From Symbiodinium natans (taxonomy: Eukaryota > Sar > Dinophyceae > Suessiales > Symbiodiniaceae), in assembly GCA_905221605.1 (NCBI GenBank), contig CAJNDS010002293.1, positions 451,126 to 515,125 on the forward strand: DNA of 64,000 bases, read 5' to 3'. Under the pieces are notes generated by a model. The model saw nothing but the letters and a program-made list of their open reading frames with translations. It had not been told where the DNA came from and ran no database searches. This document shows, in pieces, positions 41,848 through 54,302 of this stretch (the stretch's first letter is position 1; each line of letters begins with the position of its first letter). Both the position numbers and the translations under genes were made by a program.

Positions 41848-44800
41848 AAGATGTAAGATTTGTTGCCTGTGATTTGGTGGTATCTGTGCGAGGCATGACA
41901 AGATGTATGATTTGTTGCCTGTGATTTGTTAGTTTCTGTGTGAGGCATGGCAAGATACACGATTTGTTGCCTGTGATTTGCTGGCAGGGTAGGGGAACTG
42001 TCACACACATGATTTCTTGTTCAATCCTTAAACCCTACACCCTAAACCCTAAAACCTTAAAACCCTAAATTTTTAAGATCGAAGATAGAAAGATCTGGAA
42101 GAACTCGTCTTGTTTACTTAATTGTAAGGTCTTCAGGGTAAGGAAACTGTCACACACACGTTGTTTCTTCGTATTCCAGCAAAAAGTCAACATGGCGACA
42201 AATCGTGCCCGTGGCTCGTGTGTGATATCACAACTCGTATCCCTACCTCATGTGTGATATCACATGCAGAACCAACTCGTCTTGTTTACTTAATTGTAAG
42301 GTCTTCAGGGTAAGGAAACTGTCACACACATATTGTTTCTTCGTAGTCCAGCAAACAGTCAACATGGCGACAAATCGTGCCCGTGGCTCGTGTGTGATAT
42401 CACAACTCGTATCCCTACCTCATGTGTGATATCACATGCAGAACCCAATGCCCGTAACAAATCGTACCCCCTGCTACTTTCTCTTTTTACATTCGATTTG
42501 CTGGTATCTGTATGAGGCATGGCAAGATGAACGAATTGTTGCCTGTGGTTTGTTGGCATCTGGGTCTGCCTCATATATGATATCACAAGATGCAGAACCC
42601 AATGCCCGTAACAAATCGTACCCCCTGCTACTTTTTCTTTTTATATTCGATTTGCTGGTATCTGTATGAGACACGGCAAGATATACGATTTGTTGCCTGT
42701 GATTTGCTGGCATCTGGGTGAGGCATGGCAAGATGTACGATTTGTTGCCTGTGATTTGGTGGTATCTGTGCGAGGCAAGACAAGATGTATGATTTGTTGC
42801 CTGTGATTTGTTAGTTTCTGTGTGAGGCATGGCAAGATACACGATTTGTTGTCTGTGATTTGCTGGCAGGGTATGGAAACTGTCACACACATGATTTCTT
42901 GTTCAATCTTTAAACCCTACACCCTAAACCCTAAAACCCTAAATTTTTAAGATCGAAGATAGAAAGATCTGGAAGAAACTCGTCTTGTTTACTTAATTGT
43001 AAGGTCTTCAGGGTAAGGAAACTGTCACACACATGTTGTTTCTTCGTTGTCCAGCAAACAGCCAACATGGCGACAAATCGTGCCCGTGGCTCGTGTGTGA
43101 TATCACAACTCGTATCCCCTGTCTCATGTGTGATATCACAAGATGCAGAACCCAATGCCCGTAACATATCGTACCCCCTGCTACTTTTTCTTTTACGCTC
43201 GATTTGCTGGTATCTGTATGAGGCATGGCAAGATGTACGAATTGTTGCCTGTGATTTGTTGGCATCTGGGTGAGGCATGGCAAGATGTACGATTTGTTGC
43301 CTGTGATTTGGTGGTATCTGTGCGAGGCATGACAAGATGTATGATTTGTTGCCTGTGATTTGTTAGTTTCTGTGTGAGGCAGGGCAAGATACACGATTTG
43401 TTGTCTGTGATTTGCTGGCAGGGTAGGGGAACTGTCACACACATGATTTCTTGTTCAATCTTTAAACCCTACACCCTAAACCCTAAAACCTTAAAACCCT
43501 AAATTTTTAAGATCGAAGATAGAAAGATCTGGAAGAACTCGTCTTGTTTACTTAATTGTAAGGTCTTCAGGGTAAGGAAACTGTCACACACATGTTGTTT
43601 CTTCGTAGTTCAGCAAACAGTCAACATGGCGACAAATCGTGCCCGTGGCTCGTGTGTGATATCACAACTCGTATCCCCTGCCTCATATATGATATCACAT
43701 GCAGAACCCAATGCCCGTAACAAATCGTACCCCCTGCTACTTTTTCTTTTTATATTCGATTTGCTGGTATCTGTATGAGGCATGACAAGATGTACGATTT
43801 GTTGCCTGTGATTCGCTGGCATCTGGGTGAGGCATGGCAAGATGTACGATTTGTTGCCTGTGATTTGGTGGTATATGTGCGAGGCAAGACAAGATGTATG
43901 ATTTGTTGCCTGTGATTTGCTAGTTTCTGTGTGAGGCATGGCAAGATACACGATTTGTTGTCTGTGATTTGCTGGCAGGGTATGGAAACTGTCACACACA
44001 TGATTTCTTGTTCAATCCTTAAACCCTACACCCTAAACCCTAAAACCCTAAATTTTTAAGATCGAAGATAGAAAGATCTGGAAGAAACTCGTCTTGTTTA
44101 CTTAATTGTAAGGTCTTCAGGGTAAGGAAACTGTCACACACATGTTGTTTCTTCGTATTCCAGCAAACAGTCAACATGGCGACAAATCGTGCCCGTGGCT
44201 GGTGTGTGATGTCACAAATCGTATCCCCTGTCTAATGTGGGATATCACAAGATGCAGAACCCAATGCCCGTAACAAATCATACCCCCTGCTACTTTTTCT
44301 TTTACACTCGATTTGCTGGTATCTGTATGAGGCATGGCAAGATGTAAGATTTGTTGCCTGTGATTTGTTGGCATCTGTGTGAGGCATGGCAAGATGTACG
44401 ATTTGTTGCCTGTGATTTGGTGGTATCTGTGCGAGGCAAGACAAGATGTATGATTTGTTGCCTGTGATTTGCTAGTTTCTGTGTGAGGCATGGCAAGATA
44501 CACGATTTGTTGTCTGTGATTTGCTGGCAGGGTATGGAAACTGTCACACACATGATTTCTTGTTCAATCCTTAAACCCTACACCCTAAACCCTAAAACCC
44601 TAAAACCCTAAATTTTTAAGATCGAAGATAGAAAGATCTGGAAGAACTCGTCTTGTTTACTTAATTGTAAGGTCTTCAGGGTAAGGAAACTGTCACACAC
44701 ATGTTGTTTCTTCGTAGTCCAGCAAACAGTCAACATGGCGACAAATCGTGCCCGTGGCTCGTGTGTGATATCACAACTCGTATCCCCTGCCTCATATATG

Positions 44801-47800
44801 ATATCACATGCAGAACCCAATGACCGTAACAAATCGTACCCCCTGCTACTTTTTCTGTTTATATTCGATTTGCTGGTATCTGTATGAGGCATGACAAGAT
44901 GTACGATTTGTTGCCTGTGATTTGCTGGCATCTGGGTGAGGCATGGCAAGATGTAAGATTTGTTGCCTGTGATTTGGTGGTATCTGTGCGAGGCAAGACA
45001 AGATGTATGATTTGTTGCCTGTGATTTGCTAGTTTCTGTGTGAGGCATGGCAAGATACACGATTTGTTGTCTGTGATTTGCTGGCAGGGTATGGAAACTG
45101 TCAACCCTAAAACCCTAAATTTTTAAGGTCGAAGATAGAAAGATCTGAAAGAAACTCGTCTTGTTTACTTAATTGTAAGGTCTTCAGGGTAAGGAAACTG
45201 TCACACACATGTTGTTGCTTCGTATTCCAGCAAAAAGTCAACATGGCGACAAATCGTGCCCGTGGCTCGTGTGTGATATCACAACTCGTATCCCCTGTCT
45301 AATATGGGATATCACAAGATGCAGGTCCCAATGCCCGTAAGGCATGACAAGATGTATGATTTGTTGCCTGTGATTTGTTAGTTTCTGTGTGAGGCATGGA
45401 AAGATACACGATTTGTTGTCTGTGATTTGCTGGCAGGGTATGGAAACTGTCACACACATGATTTCTTGTTCAATCCTTAAACCCTACACCCTAAACCCTA
45501 AAACCCTAAATTTCTAAGATCGAAGATAGAAAGATCTGGAAGAACTCGTCTTGTTTACTTAATTGTAAGGTCTTCAGGGTAAGGAAACTGTCACACACAT
45601 GTTGTTTCTTCGTATTCCAGCAAACAGTCAATATGGCGACAAATCGTGCCCGTGGCTGGTGTGTGATGTCACAAATCGTATCCCCTGTCTAATGTGGGAA
45701 ATCACAAGATGCAGAACCCAATGCCCGTAACAAATCATACCCCCTGCTACTTTTTCTTTTACACTCGATTTGCTGGTATCTGTATGAGGCATGGCAAGTT
45801 TCAAGATTTGTTGCCTGTGATTTGTTGGCATCTGTGTGAGGCATGGCAAGATGTACGATTTGTTGCCTGTGATTTGGTGGTATCTGTGCGAGGCATGACA
45901 AGATGTATGATTTGTTGCCTGTGATTTGCTAGTTTCTGTGTGAGGCATGGCAAGATACACGATTTGTTGTCTGTGATTTGCTGGCAGGGTATGCAAACTG
46001 TCACACACATGATTTCTTGTTCAATCCTTAAACCCTACACCCTAAACCCTAAAACCCTAAATTTTTAAGATCGAAGATAGAAAGATCTGGAAGAACTCGT
46101 CTTGTTTACTTAATTGTAAGGTCTTCAGGGTAAGGAAACTGTCACACACATGTTGTTTCTTCGTATTCCAGCAAACAGTCAACATGGCGACAAATCGTGC
46201 CCGTGGCTCGTGTGTGATATCACAACTCGTATCCCCTGCCTCATATATGATATCACATGCAGAACCCAATGCCCGTAACAAATCGTACCCCCTGCTACTT
46301 TTTCTTTTTACATTCGATTTGCTGGTATCTGTATGAGGCATGACAAGATGTACGATTTGTTGCCTGTGATTTGCTGGCATCTGGGTGAGGCGTGGCAAGA
46401 TGTAAGATTTGTTGCCTGTGATTTGGTGGTATCTGTGCGAGTCAAGACAAGATGTATGATTTGTTGCCTGTGATTTGCTAGTTTCTGTGTGAGGCATGGC
46501 AAGATACACGATTTGTTGTCTGTGATTTGCTGGCAGGGTATGGAAACTGTCACACACATGATTTCTTGTTCAATCCTTAAACCCTACACCCTAAACCCTA
46601 AAACCCTAAATTTTTAAGATCGAAGATAGAAAGATCTGGAAGAACTCGTCTTGTTTACTTAATTGTAAGGTCTTCAGGGTAAAGAAACTGTCATACACAT
46701 GTTGTTTCTTCGTATTCCAGCAAACAGTCAATATGGCGACAAATCTTGCCCGTGGCTCGTGTGTGATGTCACAAATCGTGTCCCCTGTCTGATGTGTGAT
46801 GTCACAAGATGCAGAATCCAATGCCCGTAATAAATCGTACCCCCTGCTACTTTTTCTTTTTACACTCGATTTGCTGGTATCTGTATGAAGGCATGGCAAG
46901 ATGTCCGATTTGTTGCCTGTGATTTGCTGGCATCTGTGTGAGGCATGGCAAGATGTACGATTTGTTGCCTGTGATTTGGTGGTATCTGTGCGAGGCATGA
47001 CAAGATGTATGATTTGTTGCCTGTGATTTGCTAGTTTCTGCGTGAGGCATGGCAAGATACACGATTTGTTGCCTGTGATTTGCTAGCAGGGTATGGAAAC
47101 TGTCACACACATGATTTCATGTTCAATCCGTAAACCCTACACCCTAAACCCTAAAACCCTAATTCTTAAGATCGAAGATAGAAGGATCTGGAAGAAACTC
47201 GTCTTGTTTACTTAATTGTACGGTCTTCAGGGTAAGGAAACTGTCACACACATATTGTTTCTTCGTAGTCCAGCAAACAGTCAACATGGCGACAAATCGT
47301 GCCCGTGGCTCGTGTGTGATATCACAACTCGTATCCCCTGCCTCATGTGTGATATCACAAGACGCAGGTCCCAATGCCCATAACAAATCGTACCCCCTGC
47401 TACTTTTTCTTTTTACATTCGATTTGCTGGCATCTGTGTGAGGCATGGCAAGATGTAAGATTTGTTGCCTGTGATTCGCTGGCATCTGTGTGAGGCATGG
47501 CAAGATGTACGATTTGTTGCCTGTGATTTGGTGGTATCTGTGCGAGGCATGACAAGATGTATGATTTGTTGCCTGTGATTTGCTAGTTTCTGTGTGAGGC
47601 ATGGCAAGATACACGATTTGTTGTCTGTGATTTGCTGGCAGGGTATGGAAACTGTCACACACATGATTTCTTGTTCAATCCGTAAACCCTACACCCTAAA
47701 CCCTAAAACCCTAAATTTTTAAGATCGAAGATAGAAGGATCTGGAAGAAACTCGTCTTGTTTACTTAAATGTACGGTCTTCAGGGTAAGGAAACTGTGAC

Positions 47801-48344
47801 ACACATATTGTTTCTTCGTAGTCCAGCAAACAGTCAACATGGCGACAAATCGTGCCCGTGGCTCGTGTGTGATATCACAACTCGTATCCCCTGCCTCATG
47901 TGTGATATCACAAGACGCAGGTCCCAATGCCCATAACAAATCGTACCCCCTGCTACTTTTTCTTTTTACATTCGATTTGCTGGCATCTGTGTGAGGCATG
48001 GCAAGATGTAAGATTTGTTGCCTGTGATTTGGCGGTATCTGTGCGAGGCAAGACAAGATGTATGATTTGTTGCCTGTGATTTGCCCGTAACAATTCGTAC
48101 CCCCTACTACTTTTTCCTTTCACACTCGATTCGCTGGTATCTGTATGAGGCATGGCAAGGATGTACGAATTGTTGCCTGTTGTTTGTTGGCATCTGTGTG
48201 AGGCATGGCAAGATGTACGATTTGTTGCCTGTGATTTGGTGGTATCTGTGCGAGGCATGACAAGATGTATGATTTGTTGCCTGTGATTTGTTAGTTTCTG
48301 TGTGAGGCATGGCAAGATGCACGATTTGTTGTCTTGATTTGCTG
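41848..48344. repeat. Satellite array 3, about 550-bp units
   Basis: Unit starts include about 42078, 42948, 43509, 44058, 44618, 45126, 45517, 46067, 46618, 47168 and 47720. Several are truncated: near 42275 a unit restarts after GCAGAACC, and 45106 and 45340 show internal deletions. Same orientation throughout. Confidence 0.95.
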
Positions 48345-48606
48345 GCAGAGTAAAACAAGGGGATACCTTACTAAAGCTCACATCCCTGTCTTCTAAAGTA
48401 TTGGAAGCAACTTAATTGGAAAAACCCAAGGGGTACCTTATTAAACCCTAAACCCTAATACCTAAAGCCTAACCCTAAACCCTAAACCCTGAACCCTCAA
48501 CCCTGAACCCTGAACCCCAAACGCTAAACCCTAAACCCTAAACCGCAAACCCTAAACCCTAAACCCTCAACCCTAAACTAAACCCTCAACCCTAAACCCT
48601 CAAAGG
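48345..48606 (-). repeat. Linker plus CCCTAAA tract, copy 3
   Basis: Same linker and a degenerate heptamer tract, followed by GGGAATGAATCTTC. Confidence 0.9.
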
Positions 48607-49238
48607 GAATGAATCTTCAAATTCGTTGGCTTCTCTTCTTTCATATTTCTTCATCCATAGAAATCAATCCAAATTTGAAGGCGAAGATTCTCTTCATTCA
48701 TTTCATTTCTGCAAAATCGAATATAATTAGAAATCTCTTGGAGAGAAAATCTTTTCAGAGATTTCTTCTGGAACTATTTAATGAAGATTTTTTGACGAAA
48801 CATCTATTCATTCATCTCATTTCTGTCAAATCTAATATGATTGGAATTCCTAGAGAGAAACCCTCTGAAGATCTTCTTTTTAGATTTTTGTTCTGGATTC
48901 ATTTGGCGAAGATTTTTTGATAAAGAATTGAATCATCCATCTTATTCCCATCAATCCATATATGATTGGAAATCTCCTAGAGATAAATTGAAGATCTCTT
49001 TTCAAAGATCTTGTGGGACCAATTAGCGAAGATTTTTGATGAATATTTCTTTCATTCATCTCATTTCTGTCGAACCAAATATAATTGGAAAATTTCTAAA
49101 GAGAAATCCTCTGAAGATCTTCTTTTCAGAGATTTCTCCTGCAGCAATTTAGGCGAAGATTTCTGGCGAAGAATATTATCATTCATCTCATTTCTGCCAC
49201 ACCAAATATAATTGGAAATCTCCTGGAAAGATATCTTC
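48607..49238. repeat. AT-rich block B3, left part
   Basis: It follows B1 (34736-35376) closely until ATATCTTC at 49231-49238, where GC-rich DNA begins abruptly. Confidence 0.9.
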
Positions 49239-49424
49239 GGACACCTTGCTAAATCTAGGGTCGCATCTTTCAGCTCAACCCTGAACCCTACACCCTAAAC
49301 CCTGAACCCTCGAAGTCTGCGGTGAAGAACCACAGCGGCCTCAAGGCGTATGTTCCAGCCGTCTCCCGGACAGCGCCACGTCGGCGGCACCTCGGTGGCG
49401 AAGAGAACTTCGATCGGAACTGTT

Positions 49425-49556
49425 CAGGGCTTTAGGGGTCTAGAGGGTTTTAGGGGTCTAGAGGGTTTTAGGGGTTTAGAGGGTTTTAGGGGTTTAGAGG
49501 GTTTGGAGGGTTTAGAGGGTTTAGAGGGTTTGGAGGGTTTAGAGGTTTCAGAGGCT
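49425..49556 (+). repeat. 18-bp then 9-bp minisatellite (TTTTAGGGGTCTAGAGGG; TTTAGAGGG)
   Basis: Four 18-bp units are followed by 9-bp derivatives. They look like expanded variants of the telomeric heptamer. The plus-strand translation is FRGLEG repeats. Confidence 0.9.
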
Positions 49557-49825
49557 TTGGGGGATTTCGAGCTCAGCTCGCTGGTCAAGGTTTGGCCGGA
49601 AAGAATGACCATAAAAAGGCTGAGAGAGCTTTTAGGGTTTAGCGCGACAGGGAGGAAGGCAACCAATACTCGGAAGACTGTTTCCTACTAAGTTGCAGGT
49701 CGGTCTTCAGCCCAAGACATATGAAGAAGGGGGGAACAGGAGTAAACTTACCCGAAAACCCATAAACCCTAAACCCTAAACCCAAACCCCTAAGCCCCTA
49801 AGCCCCTCAGCACCTAAACCCTAAT

Positions 49826-49933
49826 CTACTATTTGCTTAAGAACCCCGAACAAATGAAAACATTCTTTCTTATTAAGGGTAATACAAGGATTATTATTGT
49901 TTTATTCTTTTGGGGTTCTGAAGCAAATAGTAG
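49826..49933. repeat. Imperfect 22-23-bp inverted repeat
   Basis: The left arm CTACTATTTGCTTAAGAACC (from 49826) is the reverse complement of GGTTCTGAAGCAAATAGTAG (ending 49933) apart from one base. The loop is AT-rich, about 63 nt. Confidence 0.85.
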
Positions 49934-50100
49934 TAATTTGTAGAACCTATAAGAAGGGCGGCTTGAGGGTTCAGAGAGCAACAAGAATCTGAAGCCGGGA
50001 TGCGCCGTCGGCGCGCGCCACATACCCTGGCAGGCAGCTCTCCCTCTGAGGCACCTGCAAACAGGGCCGAAAAAAAAGAAAAAAGCGGCGACCTACTGAT

Positions 50101-50280
50101 AAAGGGTGTGGGGTTTAGGGGTTGGGGGGTTTAGGGTTTGGGGTTTGGGGGTTTGGGGGTTTGGGGTTTAGGGTTAGGGGTGTAGGACTGAGGAGTTGAA
50201 GAGTTCAAGTAGGGTCTAGGGGTGTAGGGCTTAGGAGTTGCCAAGTTTAGGTAGGGTTTGGGGGTTTAGGGTTTGTATGG
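50101..50280 (+). repeat. Degenerate telomere-like G-rich tract
   Basis: GGGGTTTAGGG, GGGGTTTGGGG and related variants on the plus strand. Confidence 0.85.
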
Positions 50281-52562
50281 GCAGAGGACAAGTCTTGAAA
50301 CCAGATGAGGGGATGCTATGAATATGTAGCCTAGGGAACTAAGCGATGTGTTGCATTCTCTTGGGAGGTGTGTTTGCGTCCGCTGTTGGCTTATTCGGGC
50401 TTAGGGCTTGCAGAGCTTGGGGAACCCTTCAACACAAAACCGAACGCCTGCTTTGTGCGAGGCCCGCGGAGCCTGGGCGTGTGGACACATGTCCGCCTCT
50501 TTCCCGAGATAGCGGCCATTCCTGTGTCGTCTGTGGAGAAACGGGCAAATTTAGGGTTTAGAGTGTAGGGTTTAGGGTTTAGGGTTTACGGTTTAGGGAT
50601 GGGTGTACCTCAACCCGCAACCACCCGAATTATTTTGCAGAGCCCTCGAAGCTTTCTAACCACGGAACCACTGAACCCTCAAACCCTACACCCTAACCCT
50701 GCTTCCTCTCCACCCCAGCTCCTTTCGGGCTTCTGGACACCCTCCTTCTTGCGAGGACTCCGAAACCTCCTTCAGAACCAAAGCCAGGTCCACAATCTCA
50801 GCCCCCAAAGCACCTGATCGCTGTGACCCCCCTGAACCCTAAACCCTAAACCCCCAAAACCTGAACCCTAAAACCCTCCATGCAGAACCTGCAACCAAAC
50901 AACAACGATGAGTCCGCAGGCCCGAGGCACTCAAAGGCATCGAAGACTCGCAGCTCCGACAGTTGTCGAAGAGAAGAGGGCAGGGAGGAGCTGCCTGTCA
51001 CGGGGAAGATGGGGGTTGAGGGTTTAGGGTTTCCGAAACTCAGGGGGGTATCTTATTGGGGTGCTTATGATGAGGGAATCCTACTATTTGGGGGTTTATT
51101 TTTCCGGGGTCCCTGATTGTCGTAGACCCCCACGTGAGCATCGGAGTTCTGGATTGCGAATTGAGGATCAGAGGGACACCTTTTGCATCCTGTTACCCCG
51201 GAGCCGTTTCCCCTAAACCCTACAATCTTAAAGCCCCTCACAACGCCCAAAGCTCAATAAACTGTACACTCCAGCACGTCAGCACCTATCCGGAACCCTA
51301 ACCTGCAAGCCCCAAAATTCCCATCCGGCTCCGGGCCCGCGTCCCATGCGTGAAAAACATGGCCGGTTCGGACACCCTGGGCCCCCGCCCTGGGTTGTGG
51401 GTGGCCTTTTGTGTGCCGCCCTGCACAGATGCGGGCGGCAGACTGCTGTCATCGAGGCCCGCGCCCACCCGAATATACCCGAAACCTGTCCGAGGGCGTC
51501 GCCCCCATACCCTTGGAGGCTCGGGGCCTACATCTAGGTGCCCAACTCTTTCACCCCCGCAACGGCCGCACCACCTTGAGACCCTCGATGATGATAGGGG
51601 GTTACTGGAATCCCTTTTTGAGGACTGTGAGTAGAAGGCGGAACGTCCCAAGCAATATGATAATTCCTAGATTACTGCAGGTCTGGACATGCGGAGCATT
51701 CGGACTTGTGGACTTGTGTTGCCCCAAACACTAAACTGACTAAACTACCTTAAAACCCAAATGAACCTCAAGTTCAACTGCAACATCCCTAAATCCCGAA
51801 ACCCCAAAACACCCCCAAGCCTTCAACTGGCTCCAAGAGAAGGCGCTGCGAGAACGCTGGCAGACCGACCCACTGCGCGCGGCCGCGCCGGACACTCGTC
51901 GATGCTTGTTTTTCTGAACGGCGCTTTCGTGCTCCTGAGGGTTTCAAGATATACCTGGAACCCTATCTACCTACGTTCTTCTGGGATTCAGGGTTTGTCA
52001 GGGTACTCTAATTATGCCCTAAACCCTACACCTTCGTGTTCATCAAGGGTCTGCTAGAGTCGGGCTGCGGTGTGTTGGGGCCATTCTTCACTTTTGCCTT
52101 GGGTTCGTCTACCGGCGGCTTGAAGACGGAAGCGAGCCGAGAGGGTTTAGGGCTAAAGCCCGAAACCCCAAACCCCAAAAAGCCTAAACCCTAAGCCCTA
52201 CGCCTCAAAACCCCTCAAGGCCCTTAAAGCCCTGCCAGAGCTCCGCGCGCTCTTAGGAGCTCTGGGGCTTCGGCAGCTTTGGCGAGGCAGTGGCCGGGCT
52301 GGCAGCGGGCGAGGCGCCCAGGGGGCGGATTGTGCCTATAGGTTTTGAGAATCCCTAAGGTTAGAGGGTTTGTAGTGTTCAGAAGGTTTAGAGGGTTTAC
52401 AAGCTTTACAAGGATTTTTGGGTTTGTAAGGTTTAGAAGATTTTTGGGTCTTTGATTGTGGGGTTTATGAGGTTTGTAAGCTTTTTCGGGTTTTTAGGGA
52501 TTTTAGGGTACTTCAGCGTTTTTGAGGTTAACGGGCCCTATACCTCAAGGGCTGACTGGCTG

Positions 52563-52588
52563 CATATATATATATATATACATATATT
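52563..52588. repeat. (TA)n microsatellite
   Basis: CATATATATATATATATAC at about 52563, followed by ATATATTTTTTG. Confidence 0.9.
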
Positions 52589-53829
52589 TTTTGTATTATT
52601 CTCATTATTTATTTACTTTTGTTGGGGGGGAGGGGGAGATTTGAGGAGTTGGAGTTCAGTCTTTAAATTTGAGGGCTTCGGCGAATCCGTAGATCAGGTA
52701 GTTAGCCTTAAGGGTCCATGTACCTACATAGTACATATTGGGGCCTTCACGGGGTTCCTATACAGTAGCTTTGGGGCCCAAATATATACTACATGGGTAC
52801 GGGGACCCTTAGGGCCTGTGGACAGCATGAGTCGTGGACGGTTTCGGCGTTTGCCCGACGTAGACGTTCCTTGGGGAGGAACGGAACCTTAAAGGGGTTT
52901 CTGGTTCATATACCTGAAAACCCTAAACCCTAAATTTAAATCCTGTAAACCCTAAACGTATAATCGTCGTATAGGGTACCGCTTTCCCTCATTCCCTACT
53001 GAGAACCAGTAAGTTCAGGTGGGTTGGGGAGCGATGTAGGGTTGAGGGAGTGATGTAGGCATAGAGCCTCAAGAGTGAACTAGGCTTTAGGCTTCAGAGT
53101 TTGAGGCGCTATTGCAAAGTTTCGGCGTGTAGGGTTGAAGAAAGCGGGGGGAGCGTCTGATATCAAGAGGGCCCAGAGGCTGACTTGATGCGGGGCGAGC
53201 ATGATCGATCCCTTCGGCGTGGTTCTTGGCGCGACAGTGTCTATGGGCCGTGCTACAGTTCCTGTGTCCAGCTTCCTGCACCCTCATCAGGGGTTTTGGA
53301 GACTAGAAGTTAGCTTATAACGGGAACTTCATGATGATGTAGTGCGCTGCAGGATTCTTAGATATTCTTGGTGCTGATATCTGCAGAAGAACACCCAATA
53401 CGTCTAAGCGCCATACTTCCAAAAGAATCTCCTAGCCAACTCAAGTCCGTGCAGGTAGGCGTCATGGCCTCTACGGCTCGGCGTGCAGCGAAGACTCCAG
53501 GAACATCTGCCACGTCGGAAAGCAGGGTCACCTCTTTCGGGTTTAGTCTTCAAGGTTCACAGTCTAGATTTAGAAAGCAACAGCTTGGCAAAAATGGGTG
53601 AGAGCTATCGGGGCTTAAAGAGCTCTCAGGGTTTGGATAGACCACAACCTCGGGGACCAAATGAACCCTAGAACTGGGATCATACAACCTATGGTACGTA
53701 TGGGGGGGAGATCAGGTGCCTTGCTTCCCTCATTCCCCACTCAGCACCAGCCTTGAAAGCCAGTAGAGTATCATCATGGGCTACAGCTTCCTATTTGGGG
53801 GGGTAAGAAAAAGTAGCCTCTTATTTTGG

Positions 53830-54100
53830 GTAACTTGGCGCTGAACCGTAAACCCTGAACCCTGAACCCAAAACCCTAATTAAACCCTAAACCCAAAACC
53901 CTAAACCCTACGCCCTAAACCACCCCCCCAACCCCCTCAGTGGCTCCCAAACCATGGGCCAGGCCTCCCCTTCGCCCGAAGCGCAGGCAGTGGCACTGCT
54001 CCAGGAGCTGAGTGCGGTTTGAGGGTTTAGGGTTTAGGGTTAGGGTTTAGGGTTGAGGGTTTCGGGTTTCGGGTTTAGTGTTTAGGGTTGAGGGTTTGGG
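53830..54100. repeat. Opposed degenerate telomere-like tracts
   Basis: CCCTAAA variants (53850-53935) precede TTTAGGG variants (54020-54100). This is opposite to the expected order for a simple telomere fusion. Confidence 0.8.
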
Positions 54101-54302
54101 GTGTTTGGGGGTTACCTACTGGTTCTTCGTAGGGAATGAGGGCATTAGGCACATCATATCCCCCTACACATGACCCCTTTTAAGGGGTACGTAAAAAAAA
54201 TAGTGTTCCTGTATCCCTACGGAGAACCATGAGGTTCGGGCAACAGAAGCTTTACTGGCCCGCCCCCGCTGTAGGCCTGCAGTCCCTAAAGGCTCTGCAG
54301 CA

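Larger units (their letters stand above)
49239..54302. other. GC-rich insertion of about 5.06 kb interrupting AT-rich block B3
   Basis: The sequence left and right of it continues one AT-rich monomer (uninterrupted version at about 35376). The insert is a mosaic of degenerate TTTAGGG/CCCTAAA tracts, minisatellites and unrecognised GC-rich DNA, similar in style to 1-5,600. No terminal repeats, transposase or integrase are seen, and no duplication longer than one or two bases flanks it. Several frames of 60-140 codons have no recognised domain. Confidence 0.8.
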
